Positions 56,763-64,000 of a DNA stretch of 64,000 nt are shown here, piece after piece; position 1 is the stretch's first letter, and each line of letters begins with the position of its first letter. Both the position numbers and the translations under genes were made by a program. The stretch covers positions 1,054,001 to 1,118,000 of the forward strand of contig NZ_CP019312.1 of the NCBI RefSeq assembly GCF_001969365.1, read 5' to 3'. Origin of the DNA: Tateyamaria omphalii (GTDB lineage Bacteria > Pseudomonadota > Alphaproteobacteria > Rhodobacterales > Rhodobacteraceae). Below the pieces are notes generated by a model. That model worked only from the letters and a program-made list of their open reading frames with translations, ran no database searches and was not told where the DNA came from.

Positions 56763-57125
56763 TCACCCGTTCGCTTCGCGAATCTTTTCGGCGGCATCCT
56801 TGTCGTAGGTCACGCCATTCTCGTCGAACAGCGTGTCCAACTCGCCCGACAGCGTCATCTCGGTGATGATGTCGCAGCCCCCCACAAACTCGCCCTTGAC
56901 GTAAAGCTGCGGAATGGTGGGCCAGTCGGAAAACTCCTTGATGCCCTGCCGAAGTTCTTCGTCGGCCAGCACGTTCACATCGGCGAAATCGACACCCATG
57001 TAGTTGAGCACACCTGCCACCCGGCTGGAAAAGCCGCACTGGGGCATGGATTTGGTGCCTTTCATATACAGCACAACGTCGTTGCTCTTGTTGGTGTCGG
57101 AGATCCGGCTTGCAGCGTCGGTCAT
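56763..57125 (-). CDS. grxD: Monothiol glutaredoxin (CGFS type)
   Basis: A 120-residue Grx4-type glutaredoxin that carries and delivers [2Fe-2S] clusters. The CGFS motif is at residues 30-33 ([18 protein letters not shown]), with the [23 protein letters not shown] region after it. ATG 57125 is the first in-frame start after the upstream stop. It forms an operon with bolA and a 102-residue ORF; BolA and CGFS glutaredoxins form complexes in iron-sulfur metabolism. Confidence 0.95.
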   Translation of the reverse strand: MTDAASRISDTNKSNDVVLYMKGTKSMPQCGFSSRVAGVLNYMGVDFADVNVLADEELRQGIKEFSDWPTIPQLYVKGEFVGGCDIITEMTLSGELDTLFDENGVTYDKDAAEKIREANG

Positions 57126-57126
57126 G

Positions 57127-57435
57127 TCATTTGCCTTTCTTATGGAAGGCGCGGTGGAACCGCGCGGCATAGGTTTCGTCTTCGGGCATCGCGTCCACAT
57201 GGGTGCTGGCACGCCCGGCAAAGGTATTTGCGGACCCTCGGGTCCGAACGAGGGTCACGCGTTCCAACGCATCGTTGCGCCGGTTGACCTTGTCGATCAC
57301 GGCCATGTCGGTGGCCTCCATGCCCAGCGGCACGTGGCTGGTCTGGCCCATATCCTCCCGATCCGGACGGCGCGCCGCAAGCGGACGCCGCGCCTTACGC
57401 GCAAATGCGCTCCGGATCAGGCCGAACAGTCCCAT
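57127..57435 (-). CDS. Hypothetical protein between bolA and grxD
   Basis: A 102-residue basic protein (many Arg, His and Lys) with no membrane segment or signal peptide. The start overlaps the bolA stop (TGATG) and the stop is one base before the grxD start, so it is cotranscribed. No family recognised. The position in an iron-sulfur operon suggests a related role, but nothing in the sequence proves it. Confidence 0.7.
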   Translation of the reverse strand: MGLFGLIRSAFARKARRPLAARRPDREDMGQTSHVPLGMEATDMAVIDKVNRRNDALERVTLVRTRGSANTFAGRASTHVDAMPEDETYAARFHRAFHKKGK

Positions 57436-57674
57436 CAGGGCGCCTTGGTCGTCAGGGCCAGCGCATGCAACTCACCGTGGCTGCCATCCATCTTGCCCTT
57501 CAGCGCCTTGGTCACCGCCCGGTGCTGTTGCACCCGGTTCATCCCGGCAAAGGAGGCGTCGATCACCTCCGCCGAATAGTGGTTCCCGTCACCAGCCAGA
57601 TCGGTGATTGTGATCTTGGCATCGGGAAAGGTCTCGCGGATCAGGTCTTCGATCTCGTGCGCTTGCATCGGCAT
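57435..57674 (-). CDS. BolA/IbaG family iron-sulfur metabolism protein
   Basis: A 79-residue BolA-family protein (class II KH-like fold). Motifs: HEIEDLIRETFPDAKITITDLAGDGNHYSAEVIDASFAGMNRVQQHRAVTKALKGKMDGSHGELHALALTT, with the conserved cluster-ligand histidine in ELHAL. Start ATG 57674 follows GGAG; ATG 57668 and 57704 are alternatives. First gene of bolA-orf-grxD. Confidence 0.92.
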   Translation of the reverse strand: MPMQAHEIEDLIRETFPDAKITITDLAGDGNHYSAEVIDASFAGMNRVQQHRAVTKALKGKMDGSHGELHALALTTKAP

Positions 57675-57824
57675 GAATGGTGTCTCCGGCAGGTCTTGTC
57701 CCATGATGTAGGCCGCAGGCGGGGGGGGCGCAAGCATAAGCACGCGCAGTGACCTGTGCTTAAGGCGGGGTTGTCTTCCCGTGGCCCCCGCGCCTACGAT
57801 TTGCGCGGGATGAGATCAGCAGAA

Positions 57825-58805
57825 ATGGAAGCGCACATGCCGTCGGTTGAAACTGCGCCGGAACAGGCCCTCGAGTGGGTCAAGCAAGGCAAGGGTGCGG
57901 CCCTCGCCACCGTGATCGAAACCTGGGGCAGCGCACCACGTCGCGCAGGCGCCCAGATGGTGGTGTCGGGGACAGGCGACATGATGGGCTCTGTCTCGGG
58001 CGGCTGTGTAGAGGGCGCCGTCGTGGTCGAGGCGATAGAGGCGCTGGAGGACGGCGCGCCGCGCATGCTGGAATATGGTGTTAGCGATGGTGATGCCTTT
58101 GCCGTCGGCCTTGCCTGTGGCGGGACGATCAAGATCCTCGTGGAACCCGTAGGTGCGTCCATGCCCCAAGCCACGCTTGAAGCGTTGGTACAGGCGCGCG
58201 CAGGGCGCAAGCAGGCGGCCTATGTCGTGGACACCGAAACCTGGGACCGGCGGCTGGACCATGACGGCCACACGGCCCGCTTTGCCAAGGATCGCACGGG
58301 AATGGAAGAGGATGGCAAGACCTTCGTCGCCATACACAACCCGCCCCTGCGCCTTGCGATCGTGGGCGGCGTCCACATCGCCCAAGCCCTAGTACCCATG
58401 GCAAAACTCGCAGGCTACGACCCCTACATCATCGACCCGCGCGAGGCGTTCGGCTCCGAAGCCCGCTTTCCCGGCGAACGGGTGATCAACGACTGGCCGG
58501 ACGAGGCGCTGGCGGAGGTTGGCGTGGACGCCCGCACCGCGCTGGTCCTGCTGACCCACGACCCCAAGCTGGACGACCCGGCCCTGCACATCGCGCTGAG
58601 CTCTGAGGCGTTCTACATCGGTGCGCTCGGCTCCACCCGCACCCACGCCAAACGGGTCGTAAGGCTGGAAGAGGCCGGGTTCAGCCCCGAGCAGATCGCC
58701 CGGATCAAAGGGCCCATCGGCCTCGACATCGGCGCGGCCAGCCCGCCCGAGATCGCTGTGTCGATCCTCGCGCAAATGGTCGCGACGCTCAGGCAAGGCG
58801 CATGA
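57825..58805 (+). CDS. XdhC/CoxI-like molybdenum enzyme maturation factor
   Basis: A 326-residue XdhC/CoxI-family protein, with an N-terminal XdhC_CoxI domain (GAALATVIETWGSAPRRAGAQMVV, SVSGGCVEGAVVVEAIEAL) and a C-terminal Rossmann domain (AIVGGVHIAQALVPMAKLAGYDPYIIDPREAF, LTHDPKLDDPAL). It loads sulfurated molybdenum cofactor into molybdenum hydroxylases. The start is uncertain among ATG 57810, 57825 and 57837. It overlaps the next gene by ATGA and precedes the hydroxylase genes. Confidence 0.88.
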   Translation: MEAHMPSVETAPEQALEWVKQGKGAALATVIETWGSAPRRAGAQMVVSGTGDMMGSVSGGCVEGAVVVEAIEALEDGAPRMLEYGVSDGDAFAVGLACGGTIKILVEPVGASMPQATLEALVQARAGRKQAAYVVDTETWDRRLDHDGHTARFAKDRTGMEEDGKTFVAIHNPPLRLAIVGGVHIAQALVPMAKLAGYDPYIIDPREAFGSEARFPGERVINDWPDEALAEVGVDARTALVLLTHDPKLDDPALHIALSSEAFYIGALGSTRTHAKRVVRLEEAGFSPEQIARIKGPIGLDIGAASPPEIAVSILAQMVATLRQGA

Positions 58806-59794
58806 AGTTCGGCCCACGCCCCGCAGCAGATGCAGCGGGTACGATCCTCGCCCACTCGCTCGCAGGCAGCAGCGGTCGCGTACCCAAGGGCACGGTTCTC
58901 ACGCCTGAACATGTCGCGGACCTGCAAGCATCCGGGCACGATATGCTGACTGTCGCGGCACTTGATCCCGATGATGTCGAGGAAAACAGCGCCGCCCAGA
59001 CGCTTGCCGCGGCTGTGGTGCCTGATCCGGCAGGGCAGGGGCTGCGGATCAGTGCAGCAGGTGCCGGGCGGGTGAACCTCTATGCCACCGGTCCCGGCGT
59101 TGTGGCCCTTGATGCCGACCGGATCACAGCGATCAACAGTGTTGATCCGATGATCACCATCGCCACGGTGCCTCCGTTTCACCGCGTGGATGAGGGCACG
59201 ATGATTGCCACGATCAAGATCATCGCCTATGCGGTGCCCGACACCGCGCTTCAGGCAGCAACTGCAAATGCGGCGCACGCAATCCGCGTGCTGGCACCGT
59301 GCTATAGCACGGCCACCCTCATCGAGACGCAGGTGGGCAACGCCGAACCCGGCACCAAAGGCCGCGCCGCGCTCACTGGACGTCTCGACCGGCTGGACAT
59401 CGCGCTGTCGCCCCGCGTGGTGGTGCCGCATCGCGACACGCCACTGGCGCAGGCCGTCGCCGATGCACCGGGCGAGGTCGTATTCATCCTCACCGCCTCT
59501 GCTACCTCTGACACCCATGACGTAGCCCCCAGCGCGGTGCGCGATGCGGGCGGCACCGTCACCGCCTATGGCCTTCCCGTCGATCCGGGCAACTTGCTGT
59601 TTTTTGGTGCACTCGGCGACAAGCCCGTGATCGGCCTGCCGGGCTGCGCCCGCTCGCCCGCGCTCAACGGTGCGGATTGGGTGCTGGAGCGGCTGATCTG
59701 CGGGGTGACGCTGGCCCAATCTGACATCTCACGGATGGGGGTCGGTGGGCTGCTCAAGGAGATCCCGACGCGGCCCCGCCCACGAGACAGCTAA
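58802..59794 (+). CDS. Molybdopterin-binding protein (MoeA/MogA-like)
   Basis: A 330-residue protein with a MoCF/molybdopterin-binding domain in the C-terminal half (VVFILTASATSDTHDVAPSAVRDAGGTVTAYGLPVDPGNLLFFGALGDKPVIGLPGCARSPALNGADWVLERL). The N-terminus FGPRPAADAAGTILAHSL resembles MoeA-like and MobA-fused proteins seen next to aerobic molybdenum hydroxylases. Coupled to XdhC. Probably part of cofactor supply for the downstream enzyme. Confidence 0.85.
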   Translation: MKFGPRPAADAAGTILAHSLAGSSGRVPKGTVLTPEHVADLQASGHDMLTVAALDPDDVEENSAAQTLAAAVVPDPAGQGLRISAAGAGRVNLYATGPGVVALDADRITAINSVDPMITIATVPPFHRVDEGTMIATIKIIAYAVPDTALQAATANAAHAIRVLAPCYSTATLIETQVGNAEPGTKGRAALTGRLDRLDIALSPRVVVPHRDTPLAQAVADAPGEVVFILTASATSDTHDVAPSAVRDAGGTVTAYGLPVDPGNLLFFGALGDKPVIGLPGCARSPALNGADWVLERLICGVTLAQSDISRMGVGGLLKEIPTRPRPRDS

Positions 59795-59902
59795 GGCGCT
59801 GCAACATTTAGCACTTGGCATAAACAGCGAAGTTTTCTGTTCTCAAGTGCGAATGCCCATGCTTAACTCTCGGCAAACAACAATGCCAAAAGGGAGGATG
59901 CC

Positions 59903-60388
<486 letters not shown>

Positions 60389-60398
60389 GCGGGGAGCA

Positions 60399-60611
60399 TT
60401 GCGGCGCGGCCTGAAAATTCTGATTGTCATAGTCGCATACTTTGCGATCAGTTTTGCATGGAACCAGTTGGTTGTGGATCGTGTCGATCCACCAGCCCAT
60501 CAGCGGCAACTATGGGGTATGGCCCCAGTTACAATTGTCTTTCTGATGATTTTGATGGCTCAGTATTTTCAGAAGCGTCGGAGTTTGAACAAAGATTCAA
60601 CGGAGGAATAA
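60399..60611 (+). CDS. Small membrane ORF inside the cox operon
   Basis: A 70-residue frame in the 227-base gap between coxS and coxL, starting at TTG 60399 next to GGGGAG. Two hydrophobic segments (about 7-22, [16 protein letters not shown], and 43-57, [16 protein letters not shown]) and a charged tail suggest a two-pass inner-membrane protein. Its DNA is AT-richer than its neighbours. No family recognised. It ends four bases before coxL. Confidence 0.55.
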   Translation: MRRGLKILIVIVAYFAISFAWNQLVVDRVDPPAHQRQLWGMAPVTIVFLMILMAQYFQKRRSLNKDSTEE

Positions 60612-60615
60612 CAAC

Positions 60616-62976
60616 ATGCCAAAAGACGGAGGCATCGGCGCCAGCAGCAAACGGCGCGAGGACGTACGGTTCCTGACAGGGGCCGGGAACTACACCGACG
60701 ACATCAATATGCGCGGGCAGGCCTATGTGCATTTCCTGCGCTCCGATATCGCGCACGGGACGATCACCAATATCGACACCGCGGCGGCGGCAGCCATGCC
60801 CGGCGTCGTGCGCATCTTCACCGGCTCTGATTTCGAAGGGGTCGGCGGCATGCCCTGCGGCTGGCAGGTTACCGACAAGTACGGCCAGCCCATGCAGGAA
60901 CCGGCCCACCCGATCCTGGCGCAAGGCAAGGTACGCCACGTGGGCGAACCCATCGCCGCTGTTGTCGCCGACACCTATGAACAGGCCCGCGACGCGGCCG
61001 AGGCCATTGTGGTGGACATCGACGAGCTGCCGGCCGTCGTCGACATGAAGGCGGCGCTGCATGATGGCGCCACCAAGGTGCACGACGATCTCGACAACAA
61101 CCTCTGCTACGACTGGGGCTTTGTCGAAGAGAACAAGGACGCCGTGAACAAGGCGTTCGAAGACGCGGCGCACGTCACGTCGCTCGAACTGGTCAACAAC
61201 CGCCTCGTCGCCAACCCGATGGAACCGCGCGTGGCGGTGGGCGACTACGCCCGCGGCACAGGCGACTCCACGCTCTACACGACCAGCCAGAACCCCCATG
61301 TCATCCGGCTCCTGATGGGCGCGTTTGTCCTCGGTATCCCAGAACACAAGCTGCGTGTTGTGGCCCCGGATGTGGGCGGCGGCTTTGGCACCAAAATCTT
61401 CCACTACCAAGAAGAAGCGTTCTGCACCTTCGCCGCCAAGGCCTGTAACCGTCCGGTCAAATGGACGTCCTCGCGGACCGAAGCGTTCATCTCCGACGCC
61501 CACGGCCGCGACCACGTGACCAAGATCGAATTGGCGCTGGATGCGGACAACAACTTCACCGCGATCCGCACGGAAACGCACGCCAACATGGGGGCGTACC
61601 TGTCGACCTTCGCGCCCTCCGTGCCCACATGGCTGCACGGCACGCTCATGGCCGGGAACTACAAGACGCCGCTGATCTACGTGAACGTCAAGGCGGTCTT
61701 CACCAACACCGTGCCTGTCGATGCCTACCGCGGCGCAGGTCGGCCCGAGGCCACATTCCAACTTGAGCGCGTGGTCGACATGGCCGCGCGCGAATTGGGC
61801 GTCGACCCAATCGCGCTGCGCCGGCAGAACTTCATCACCGAGTTCCCCTATGCCACGCCGGTCGCCGTCGAATACGACACCGGCGACTATCACGGCACCA
61901 TGGACAAGCTCGAAGAGATGGGCGACTTCGCCGGGTTCGCGGCCCGCCGCGCGGAAAGCGAAAAGAACGGCAAGCTGCGGGGCCTCGGCGTGAACTGCTA
62001 TATCGAGGCGTGCGGTATCGCGCCCTCGAACCTCGTCGGGCAACTCGGCGCGCGCGCCGGGCTTTATGAAAGCGCCACGGTGCGGGTCAACGCGACGGGC
62101 GGTCTGGTCGTGATGACCGGCAGCCATAGCCACGGGCAGGGGCACGAAACCTCCTTTGCCCAGGTGGTGGCCGAGATGATCGGCATCGACGAGAATATGG
62201 TCGAGATCGTGCATGGCGATACCGCCAACACACCGATGGGCATGGGGACCTATGGCTCCCGTTCCATTGCGGTGGGGGGCAGCGCCATGGTCCGCGCGAC
62301 GGAAAAGATCATCAACAAGGCCAAGAAGATCGCCTCTCACCTGCTGGAAGCGTCCGAGGCTGACATCGAGCTGAAGGACGGCGCATTCAGCGTGGCAGGC
62401 ACCGACAAGTCGGTCGCTTGGGGTGACGTGACCCTCGCCGCCTACGTGCCTCACAACTACCCGCTCGAGGATATCGAGCCGGGGCTTGAGGAAACGGCGT
62501 TCTATGATCCGTCGAATTTTACATATCCCTCAGGCGCTTATGCCTGCGAAGTTGAAGTTGATCCGGACACCGGCAAGGTGACCATAGATCGGTTCGCGGC
62601 GGCAGATGATTTCGGCAACATCATCAACCCGATGATTGTGACCGGGCAGGTCCACGGCGGTATTGCGCAGGGCATTGGTCAGGCGTTGCTGGAAAACTGT
62701 GCCTATGACGAAAACGGCCAGCTTCTGAGCGCGTCTTACATGGACTACGCCATGCCGCGCGCTGACGATCTGCCCATGTTCGACGTGGATCACTCCAGCC
62801 AGACGCCCTGCACCCACAACCCGCTTGGGGTGAAGGGTTGTGGCGAGGCTGGGGCCATCGGCTCGCCTCCGGCTGTCGTGAATGCGGTCGTGGATGCGCT
62901 GCAATCGGCGGGCAAGGATGTGACCCATATTGACATGCCTTTGTCGCCCGACCGGGTTTGGGAAGCGATGCAGTAA
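60616..62976 (+). CDS. coxL: Molybdenum hydroxylase large subunit, form II CoxL-like
   Basis: A 786-residue molybdopterin-binding catalytic subunit. The active-site loop is AYRGAGR (residues 370-376), the form II signature, rather than AYxCSFR of true CO dehydrogenase. The catalytic Glu near 744 in [13 protein letters not shown] is present. The substrate is therefore uncertain: an aldehyde, purine or other compound is as likely as CO. It lies four bases after the small ORF and 100 bases before coxM. Confidence 0.93.
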   Translation: MPKDGGIGASSKRREDVRFLTGAGNYTDDINMRGQAYVHFLRSDIAHGTITNIDTAAAAAMPGVVRIFTGSDFEGVGGMPCGWQVTDKYGQPMQEPAHPILAQGKVRHVGEPIAAVVADTYEQARDAAEAIVVDIDELPAVVDMKAALHDGATKVHDDLDNNLCYDWGFVEENKDAVNKAFEDAAHVTSLELVNNRLVANPMEPRVAVGDYARGTGDSTLYTTSQNPHVIRLLMGAFVLGIPEHKLRVVAPDVGGGFGTKIFHYQEEAFCTFAAKACNRPVKWTSSRTEAFISDAHGRDHVTKIELALDADNNFTAIRTETHANMGAYLSTFAPSVPTWLHGTLMAGNYKTPLIYVNVKAVFTNTVPVDAYRGAGRPEATFQLERVVDMAARELGVDPIALRRQNFITEFPYATPVAVEYDTGDYHGTMDKLEEMGDFAGFAARRAESEKNGKLRGLGVNCYIEACGIAPSNLVGQLGARAGLYESATVRVNATGGLVVMTGSHSHGQGHETSFAQVVAEMIGIDENMVEIVHGDTANTPMGMGTYGSRSIAVGGSAMVRATEKIINKAKKIASHLLEASEADIELKDGAFSVAGTDKSVAWGDVTLAAYVPHNYPLEDIEPGLEETAFYDPSNFTYPSGAYACEVEVDPDTGKVTIDRFAAADDFGNIINPMIVTGQVHGGIAQGIGQALLENCAYDENGQLLSASYMDYAMPRADDLPMFDVDHSSQTPCTHNPLGVKGCGEAGAIGSPPAVVNAVVDALQSAGKDVTHIDMPLSPDRVWEAMQ

Positions 62977-62993
62977 ATTGAAAGTGCGGGACC

Positions 62994-63062
62994 GGGGGCC
63001 AGCCCCCGGACCCCCGGGATTTTTTGAACCAGAGAAGAGGGACCTCGCGCTCTGGTTCAGAT
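62994..63062 (+). promoter_or_regulatory. Hairpins between coxL and coxM
   Basis: A GC hairpin (ccgggggccagcccccgg and following ccccggg) runs into ATTTTTTG, the look of an intrinsic terminator. It is followed by a second stem with ten-base arms TGAACCAGAG and CTCTGGTTCA, ending 15 bases before coxM. It could tune coxM relative to coxL. Confidence 0.5.
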
Positions 63063-63076
63063 GAAAGGACAAGACG

Positions 63077-63865
63077 ATGTATAACTTCGAATTCGAAAAG
63101 CCGGGTTCAGTGGCCGATGCGGTCGCAGCTCTGGGTGCTGAGGATGCGCAGGCGCTTGGAGGTGGGCAGACCCTGATCCCAACGCTCAAGCAGCGCCTTG
63201 CGATGCCGACGACATTGGTGAGCCTCAAGGGCATTGCCGAGATGCAGGGCGTGTGCACCGGCGATGACGGGTCGATCTGCATTGGTGGGGCGACGAGCCA
63301 TGCCACAGTTGCAGCGGAGGCAGGTGCCTATCCCGCGCTTGCGGCCACGGCGTCTCATATTGGTGATCCTGCCGTGCGCAACCGCGGCACCATTGGCGGG
63401 TCGCTGGCCAACAACGACCCATCGGCCTGCTATCCGGCGGCTGCGCTAGGGTCCGGCGCCACCATCGTGACAAACACACGCGAGATCGCGGCGGATGACT
63501 ATTTCCAGGGCATGTTCGACACCGCTTTGGACGAGGGTGAAATCATCACCGAAGTGCGCTTTCCCGTCCCGGAAAAGGCAAACTACCAGAAGTTTGTCCA
63601 GCCTGCGTCACGCTTCGCGCTGGTGGGGGTATATGTCGCCAAATACGCCGACGGCGTGCGCGTTGCCATCACCGGGGCCAGCAACAACGGCGTATTCCGC
63701 TGGACCGAGGCCGAGGCGGCGCTGTCGTCGAACTTCTCACCCGACGCGGTAGACGGGCTCAGCCTGTCCGGCGACGACATGATCAGCGACCTGCACGGCA
63801 CCGGCGACTACCGCGCGCATCTGTGCGGCGTGATGACCAAGCGGGCGGTGTCGGCTGCTGCGTGA
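63077..63865 (+). CDS. coxM: Molybdenum hydroxylase medium subunit (FAD), CoxM type
   Basis: A 262-residue FAD-binding subunit of the CoxLMS complex. FAD motifs AQALGGGQTLIPTLKQRL and GDPAVRNRGTIGGSLANNDPSACYPAAALG (TIGG motif) are present. AAAGGA precedes ATG 63077. It is separated from coxL by hairpins, and its stop overlaps the next ORF by four bases (GTGA). Confidence 0.92.
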   Translation: MYNFEFEKPGSVADAVAALGAEDAQALGGGQTLIPTLKQRLAMPTTLVSLKGIAEMQGVCTGDDGSICIGGATSHATVAAEAGAYPALAATASHIGDPAVRNRGTIGGSLANNDPSACYPAAALGSGATIVTNTREIAADDYFQGMFDTALDEGEIITEVRFPVPEKANYQKFVQPASRFALVGVYVAKYADGVRVAITGASNNGVFRWTEAEAALSSNFSPDAVDGLSLSGDDMISDLHGTGDYRAHLCGVMTKRAVSAAA

Positions 63866-64000
63866 CCGAAGCGATGCGACTGTTGCTGAAGGGCTGCCTC
63901 ATGGCGGCCCTTTTGGTTTATTGCGGGCCATCTTCGGGTCAGGGCGCGACACTGCCGCGTGCCGATATCGTGTCCTGTGTGCGCGCCGTGAACGACCTTG
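63862..64000 (+). CDS. Partial secreted protein running off the window
   Basis: An open frame of 46 codons to the window end. It starts at GTG 63862, overlapping the coxM stop (GTGA), with ATG 63874 as an alternative. The product begins MRLLLKGCLMAALLVYCG from the ATG, a likely signal peptide, followed by a short mature stretch with one Cys. Coupling to coxM suggests a gene of the same operon. Family not recognisable from the fragment. Confidence 0.55.
   Translation, partial: MTEAMRLLLKGCLMAALLVYCGPSSGQGATLPRADIVSCVRAVNDL

Overview
The window looks like a chromosomal segment of a marine alphaproteobacterium of the family Rhodobacteraceae (Roseobacter group). This rests on a gene transfer agent (GTA) structural cluster followed by cysE, a pyruvate dehydrogenase E1-beta with its own N-terminal lipoyl domain, a GTTC-N7-GTTC SOS box of the alphaproteobacterial LexA type, high GC content, and many family-typical small proteins. 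I saw no rRNA, tRNA, CRISPR array, insertion sequence or integrase.

Layout. 1-11952 (+): the GTA capsid and tail genes, from the truncated portal (g3) through g3.5, protease, major capsid, adaptor, stopper, terminator, tail tube, chaperones g10 and g10.1, tape measure, distal tail, hub, NlpC/P60 peptidase and the 1317-residue g15 tip protein. Reading frames are intact and most junctions overlap. 12072-17122: cysE, then on the minus strand pdhA-pdhB-pdhC and an FtsB/DivIC-like gene. 17284-24936: SDR oxidoreductase, pgk, two overlapping cyclophilins, an MFS exporter, an M23 peptidase/bactofilin pair and a DUF455 ferritin-like protein. 24937-25541 is a 605-base stretch with no convincing gene, ahead of a Hint-domain protein. 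26709-41210: bcp, a large AsmA-like protein, queA, two MFS genes, DUF924, lpdA (E3 of the pyruvate dehydrogenase complex), uvrA behind an SOS box, and small envelope proteins.

41214-47631 is a valine/isobutyrate degradation locus on the minus strand: mmsA, a small STAS-like ORF, an isobutyryl-CoA dehydrogenase-like gene, a RidA protein, and one continuous ORF joining 3-hydroxyisobutyryl-CoA hydrolase to 3-hydroxyisobutyrate dehydrogenase. A divergent LysR gene faces it. 47805-49379 holds a CBS protein, coaD and two small ORFs. 49532-55506 is a sugar-phosphate block: two GAPDH paralogues with different cofactor-pocket residues around a 47-residue membrane ORF, LacI-type palindromes near both, a DUF808 membrane protein, and transketolase. 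55778-57674 holds coiled-coil and ZapA division genes and a BolA / small ORF / monothiol glutaredoxin operon. 57825-64000 is an XdhC-like maturation factor, a molybdopterin-binding protein and a three-subunit molybdenum hydroxylase whose large subunit carries the form II loop AYRGAGR, so it is probably not a classical CO dehydrogenase.

Regulatory signals read directly from the sequence are: a shared TAGTTTA-N4-TAAACTA operator at pdhA and at the distant lpdA; LacI-type sites near TGTTAGCGCTAACA around the gap genes; an SOS box at uvrA; a structured spacer just after the GTA capsid gene; and several terminators. No clearly undescribed multi-gene system was found. The strongest leads are the fused valine-pathway ORF, the shared PDH operator, the GAPDH pair with its 47-residue ORF, and the form II molybdenum enzyme with an inserted 70-residue membrane ORF.
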